Shown here: piece by piece, positions 60,578-64,000 of the stretch
Position numbering within the stretch: position 1 is the first letter of the stretch
Layout: each line of letters opens with the position of its first letter
Source of the DNA: Streptomyces paradoxus
GTDB taxonomy: Bacteria > Actinomycetota > Actinomycetes > Streptomycetales > Streptomycetaceae
DNA length: 64,000 nucleotides
Assembly (NCBI RefSeq): GCF_014202475.1
Contig: NZ_JACHGV010000007.1
Span: 412,296 to 476,295, forward strand
Reading direction: 5' to 3'
Program-made: the position numbers and the translations under genes
The notes under the pieces: model-generated
The model's database searches: none
The model's input: the letters and a program-made list of their open reading frames with translations, nothing else
Told to the model about the DNA's origin: nothing

Positions 60578-63073
60578 CTACCGGCCGGCGCTGTCCACGA
60601 CAGCCGACCATTCGTCCAGCAGGGCCTGCGCGGAGGCGTCGTCCGGCCCCTCGGCCCACAGGTGGGTGACCGCCTCGGCCGGATCGGGCAGCACCATCAC
60701 CCAGCGGCCGTCGGTCTCCACCACACGCACCCCGTCCGTGGTGTCCACGAAGCGATCTCCGGCCGCTTCGACGACTCGCCGCATCACGAGCCCCTTGACG
60801 GCCCACGGGGTCGCCAGATCGCGCTTCAGGACGTGCGCCCGCGGGATCCGCGCGTCGATCTGGCTGAGCGTGAGCTGCGTCCTCGCCACGAGCCCGATGA
60901 GCCGCACGAACGCCGCGGTGGCGTCGTACACGCTGCTGAACTCGGGGACGATGAAGCCGCCCTTGCCGTCACCGCCGAAGATCGTCCCTTCCTCACCGCC
61001 CACGCGGGTGAGGTCGTCCGGAGAGGTGGTCGTCCACTCGACCTGCGTCCCGTGGTACGCCGCCACCTGCTCGGCGATCCGGGTCGTGGTCACCGGCAGC
61101 GCGACCCGGCCGCTGCGCCGCTCGGCGGCGACGAGGTCCAGCATCACGAGCAGCGCCCGGTCGTCCTCGATGATCCGCCCCTTCTCGTCGACGAGCGACA
61201 GCCGCTCACCGACGGGGTCGAACCGGACGCCGAACGCGGCCCCCGACGACGCCACGATCTCCCCGAGGCGCACCATCCCCGACCGCCGCATGTCGGCCGT
61301 CTCCGTGGGCCTGGACTCGTCGAGTCCGGGGTTGATCGTCAGGGAGTCCACCCCGAGCTTGCCCAGCAGGCTCGGCAGGACGAGTCCCGCGCTCCCGTTG
61401 GACGCGTCCACGACGACCTTCAGCCCCGACTCGGAGATGCCTGTCGTATCGACGTTCCGCAGCAGCGACCCGGTGTACGAGTCGAAGACGCTGGCCGGGA
61501 AGTGCAGATCCCCGATCTCACCGGGGAACGCCCGACGGTACTCCTGCCTCGCGAACACCCGGTCCAGCTTCCGCTGACTACCCTGCGACAGGTCCGCACC
61601 GTTCCCGTCGAAAAACATGATGTCGACGGAGTCCGGCACGCCGGGTGTGGTGCGGATCATGATGCCGCCCGCGCTGCCTCGCGCGGTCTGCTGCCGGGCC
61701 ACCGGCAGCGGCACGTTCTCCAGGTCCCGCACGTCGATCGCGCTGGCCTGCAGCGCGGAGATCACCGCCCGCTTGAGCGCACGGGCACCACGGGAGTGGT
61801 CCCGCGCCGTGGTGACGGTCGAGCCCTTCTTCAGCGTCGTCGCGTACGCGCCCGCAAGGCGGACGGCGAGCTCCGGGGTGATCTCCACGTTCAGGATGCC
61901 GGACACACCGCGCGCGCCGAAGAGATGCGCCTGTCCCCTGGACTCCCAGATCACCGAGGTGTTGACGAAGGCGCCGGCCTCGATGGTCTTGAAGGGATAG
62001 ACCCGCACGTTGCCCTGGACGATCGATTCTTCACCGATCAGGCACTCATCACCGATGACCGCCCCGTCCTCGATCCGCGCCGCGCGCATGATGTCGGTGT
62101 TCTTGCCGACCACGCAGCCGCGCAGATTGCTGTGCGGCCCCACGTAGACGTTGTCGTGGACGACGGCCTTGTGCAGGAACGCACCGCTCTTGACGACCAC
62201 GTTGGAGCCGACGACGGTGTGCTCTCGGATTTCGGAGCCGGCCTCGACCTTGGCGTAGTCACCGATGTAGACGGGCCCACGGAGGACGGCGTCGGGATGG
62301 ACCTCCGCCCCCTCGGCGACCCATACGCCCGGGGAGATCTCGAACCCGTCGACGTCCACGTCGACCTTGCCCTCCAGGACATCGGCCTGGGCCTTCACGT
62401 AGCTCTCGTGCGTGCCGACGTCCTCCCAGTAGCCCTCGGCGATGTAGCCGTAGATGGGCTTGCCTTCCTTCATGAGCTGCGGGAAGACATCGCCGGACCA
62501 GTCGACGGGCACGTCGGGCTCGACGTAGTCGAATACCTCGGGCTCCATCACATAGATGCCGGTGTTCACGGTGTCGGAGAAGACCTGGCCCCAGGTGGGC
62601 TTCTCCAGGAAGCGCTCCACCTTGCCTTCTTCGTCGACAATGGTGATACCGAATTCCAGCGGATTGGGCACGCGTGTCAGACAGACCGTGACGAGCGCGC
62701 CCTTCTCCTTGTGGAAATTGATGAGCTCGGTGAGGTCGAAATCCGTCAGAGCATCGCCGGAGATGACGAGGAAGGCATCGTCCTTCAGCGCTTCCTCTGC
62801 GTTCTTGACGCTTCCGGCGGTACCGAGTGGCTTCTCCTCATTGGCATAGGTGAGCTCCATACCGAGCTCTTCGCCGTCACCGAAGTAGTTCTTGACGAGC
62901 GACGCCAGGAACTGGACGGTCACGACTGTTTCATTGAGCCCATGCCTCTTGAGCAGCCGCAGAACATGCTCCATGATCGGCCGGTTGGCCACCGGCAGGA
63001 GCGGCTTGGGCATGCTTGAGGTCATAGGACGAAGGCGCGTGCCTTCGCCTCCGGCCATCACGACGGCCTTCAT
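60578..63073 (-). CDS. Mannose-1-phosphate guanylyltransferase fused to degenerate phosphomannomutase domain
   Basis: The 831-residue protein begins with a nucleotidyltransferase domain (MKAVVMAGGEGTRLRPMTSS, to about residue 230). Left-handed beta-helix repeats follow (about 250-360; SGAFLHKAVVHDNVYVGPHS). A phosphomannomutase-like region fills the rest (about 385-831). It would make GDP-mannose from GTP and mannose-1-phosphate, for glycans and lipid-linked sugars. The C-terminal domain lacks the usual catalytic TASHNP (here RTTPGVPD) and metal-binding DGDGDR (here DPVGER), so mutase activity is doubtful. GAGGAGG precedes the ATG. The first 600 bp are lower in GC than the rest. Confidence 0.93.
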   Translation of the reverse strand: MKAVVMAGGEGTRLRPMTSSMPKPLLPVANRPIMEHVLRLLKRHGLNETVVTVQFLASLVKNYFGDGEELGMELTYANEEKPLGTAGSVKNAEEALKDDAFLVISGDALTDFDLTELINFHKEKGALVTVCLTRVPNPLEFGITIVDEEGKVERFLEKPTWGQVFSDTVNTGIYVMEPEVFDYVEPDVPVDWSGDVFPQLMKEGKPIYGYIAEGYWEDVGTHESYVKAQADVLEGKVDVDVDGFEISPGVWVAEGAEVHPDAVLRGPVYIGDYAKVEAGSEIREHTVVGSNVVVKSGAFLHKAVVHDNVYVGPHSNLRGCVVGKNTDIMRAARIEDGAVIGDECLIGEESIVQGNVRVYPFKTIEAGAFVNTSVIWESRGQAHLFGARGVSGILNVEITPELAVRLAGAYATTLKKGSTVTTARDHSRGARALKRAVISALQASAIDVRDLENVPLPVARQQTARGSAGGIMIRTTPGVPDSVDIMFFDGNGADLSQGSQRKLDRVFARQEYRRAFPGEIGDLHFPASVFDSYTGSLLRNVDTTGISESGLKVVVDASNGSAGLVLPSLLGKLGVDSLTINPGLDESRPTETADMRRSGMVRLGEIVASSGAAFGVRFDPVGERLSLVDEKGRIIEDDRALLVMLDLVAAERRSGRVALPVTTTRIAEQVAAYHGTQVEWTTTSPDDLTRVGGEEGTIFGGDGKGGFIVPEFSSVYDATAAFVRLIGLVARTQLTLSQIDARIPRAHVLKRDLATPWAVKGLVMRRVVEAAGDRFVDTTDGVRVVETDGRWVMVLPDPAEAVTHLWAEGPDDASAQALLDEWSAVVDSAGR

Positions 63074-63187
63074 GTCGGAAGCGTCCTCCTCGAAGAGACG
63101 GTCTGGCCGACTTCCCCCGCCAGGATTGTCCCGCACATATCCAGTACGGGCCATCGCTCCGCTACGGCAGCAGGACCATCCGGGAGT

Positions 63188-63796
63188 TCAATCGGTCGTG
63201 GCGTCCGCACGGACCAGGCGGCGGACTTGTACCACGTAGAGGACTCCTGCCCACCAGTACAGCGTTGTACCCCACCCGGCGAACGCCCATCCGAAAATAG
63301 CAGCCAGTGACGAGATCCAGCCGCTTCCGTCACTGAGCAGAAGCAGAGGGAAGGCGTACATCAGGTTGAAGGTCGCGGCCTTGCCCAGGAAGTTCACCTG
63401 GGGCGGCGGATAGCCGTGCCGGCGGAGGATGCCCACCATGACCAGCAGGACCAGCTCTCGCGCCAGAAGGAGAGCGGTCAACCAGAGGGGAAGAATCTCG
63501 CGCCAGGTGAGGCCGACCAGGGTCGAGAGAATGTAGAGCCGATCGGCCGCGGGATCGAGGAGCCGGCCGAGGCTGCTGATCTGGTTCCAGCGCCGCGCGA
63601 GCTTGCCGTCCAGGTAGTCACTGACACCGCTCAGGGCCAGCACCAGAAGGGCCCAGCCGTCACTCTGGGGCCCGCCGAACTCAGGCCGCAGGATCAGCCA
63701 CAGGAAGACGGGCACGCCGACGAGGCGCGCCATGCTGAGGATGTTCGGGATGGTGAGCACACGGTCCGTCTGGACGCGAGTCTCCTGAACCTCCAC
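63188..63796 (-). CDS. CDP-alcohol phosphatidyltransferase family protein
   Basis: The 202-residue membrane enzyme has five to six hydrophobic segments and the family motif D-G-x2-A-R-x8-G-x3-D-x3-D (SDYLDGKLARRWNQISS, GRLLDPAADRLYIL), which binds the CDP-alcohol and metal. The product may be phosphatidylglycerophosphate or cardiolipin-type lipid, and the exact acceptor cannot be told. The GTG at 63796 has AGGAGG 7 bp upstream. It lies after the rrn terminator and before the guanylyltransferase on the same strand. Confidence 0.9.
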   Translation of the reverse strand: MEVQETRVQTDRVLTIPNILSMARLVGVPVFLWLILRPEFGGPQSDGWALLVLALSGVSDYLDGKLARRWNQISSLGRLLDPAADRLYILSTLVGLTWREILPLWLTALLLARELVLLVMVGILRRHGYPPPQVNFLGKAATFNLMYAFPLLLLSDGSGWISSLAAIFGWAFAGWGTTLYWWAGVLYVVQVRRLVRADATTD

Positions 63797-63852
63797 CCGG
63801 GGGCCTCCTGTGGGAAATGTACCGACGATGCCCCCTGACCCTACCTCAACGC

Positions 63853-63896
63853 AAAAAAGCTCTGGCTCTTGGGCTGTGTGCCCAAGAGCCAGAGCT
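63853..63896 (-). terminator. rrn operon terminator
   Basis: AGCTCTGGCTCTTGGGC and its perfect 17-bp complement flank a 5-nt loop. On the minus strand the stem is followed by six T residues. It is the strong intrinsic terminator at the end of the rRNA operon that enters from the right. Confidence 0.95.
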
Positions 63897-63902
63897 CTAA
63901 AA

Positions 63903-64000
63903 GGAGTTCGGCGGCGTCCTACTCTCCCACAGGGTCCCCCCTGCAGTACCATCGGCGCTGTAAGGCTTAGCTTCCGGGTTCGGAATGTAACCGGGCGTTT
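63903..64000 (-). rRNA. rrf: 5S ribosomal RNA (5' part outside window)
   Basis: The complement reads CGCCCGGTTACATTCCGAAC, then CCGGAAGCTAAGCC, GATGGTACTGCAGGGGGG and GGGAGAGTAGGACGCCGCCG, the conserved 3' 95 or so bases of Streptomyces 5S rRNA. The first 20-25 bases lie beyond the window. The 3' end is near 63903-63907. The 16S and 23S genes would be further right. Confidence 0.95.

Overview
This window is chromosomal DNA of a Streptomyces species. The GC content is very high, GTG starts are common, GGAGG-type ribosome binding sites are short and third codon positions are almost always G or C. Several gene neighbourhoods match conserved Streptomyces core order as I remember it: tuf3, uppP, lnt, ung, two FabG-like reductases, gcvP, dinB, the Sbp/DUF881/FHA group, a mannose-1-phosphate guanylyltransferase, a CDP-alcohol phosphatidyltransferase and an rrn operon. 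I see no tRNA gene, CRISPR array, insertion sequence or prophage. The window starts inside a minus-strand gene and ends inside a 5S rRNA gene.

Layout. Positions 1-6.6 kb hold a truncated sigma-like/zinc-finger/ricin-lectin gene, a broken galU relic, a thioesterase, a membrane protein, a spermidine-synthase-like protein and an EF-Tu paralogue. Positions 6.9-18.9 kb hold a TVP38-family protein, a thiolase with a divergent HxlR regulator, UppP, Lnt, an oxidoreductase and monooxygenase facing a TetR regulator, small conserved genes and Ung. Positions 19-30.8 kb hold an oligopeptide-type binding lipoprotein, two SDR reductases, a HipA-like kinase coupled to a DUF3037 protein, a Rieske lipoprotein, an isochorismatase-fold protein without its nucleophile, a LysR/EamA pair and a MocR regulator facing two FMN-barrel genes.

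Positions 30.8-40.2 kb hold two more EamA transporters, an orphan Clp-N protein, a PadR regulator with a clear inverted-repeat operator, PhzF, a CPBP protein, a glutamate-cysteine ligase-like enzyme and a DUF5999 gene preceded by an unexplained phased palindrome array. Positions 40.4-45.8 kb form a xylan/xylo-oligosaccharide locus: a LacI regulator, a secreted GH10 xylanase and a CUT1 ABC importer without its ATPase, with a CGAAAGTTTCG palindrome at the importer promoter. Positions 46-49.8 kb hold a large APC permease, a DUF1707 protein and two TOBE (Mop) proteins.

Positions 49.8-63.8 kb are a nearly unbroken minus-strand core block. It starts from the right with the rrn 3' end and its terminator, then the phosphatidyltransferase and guanylyltransferase, then DUF881-Sbp-DUF881-FHA-MerR-bifunctional nuclease-MerR, dinB, and gcvP under a glycine riboswitch.

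Most regulators sit beside or divergent from their likely targets, and many of these gaps contain perfect or near-perfect inverted repeats that I list as putative operators. The least explained items are the 20-bp-phased palindromes at 39.6 kb, the HipA-like/DUF3037 pair, the catalytically degenerate phosphomannomutase domain at 60.6-63.1 kb, the orphan Clp-N gene and the degenerate sigma-lectin fusion at the left edge.
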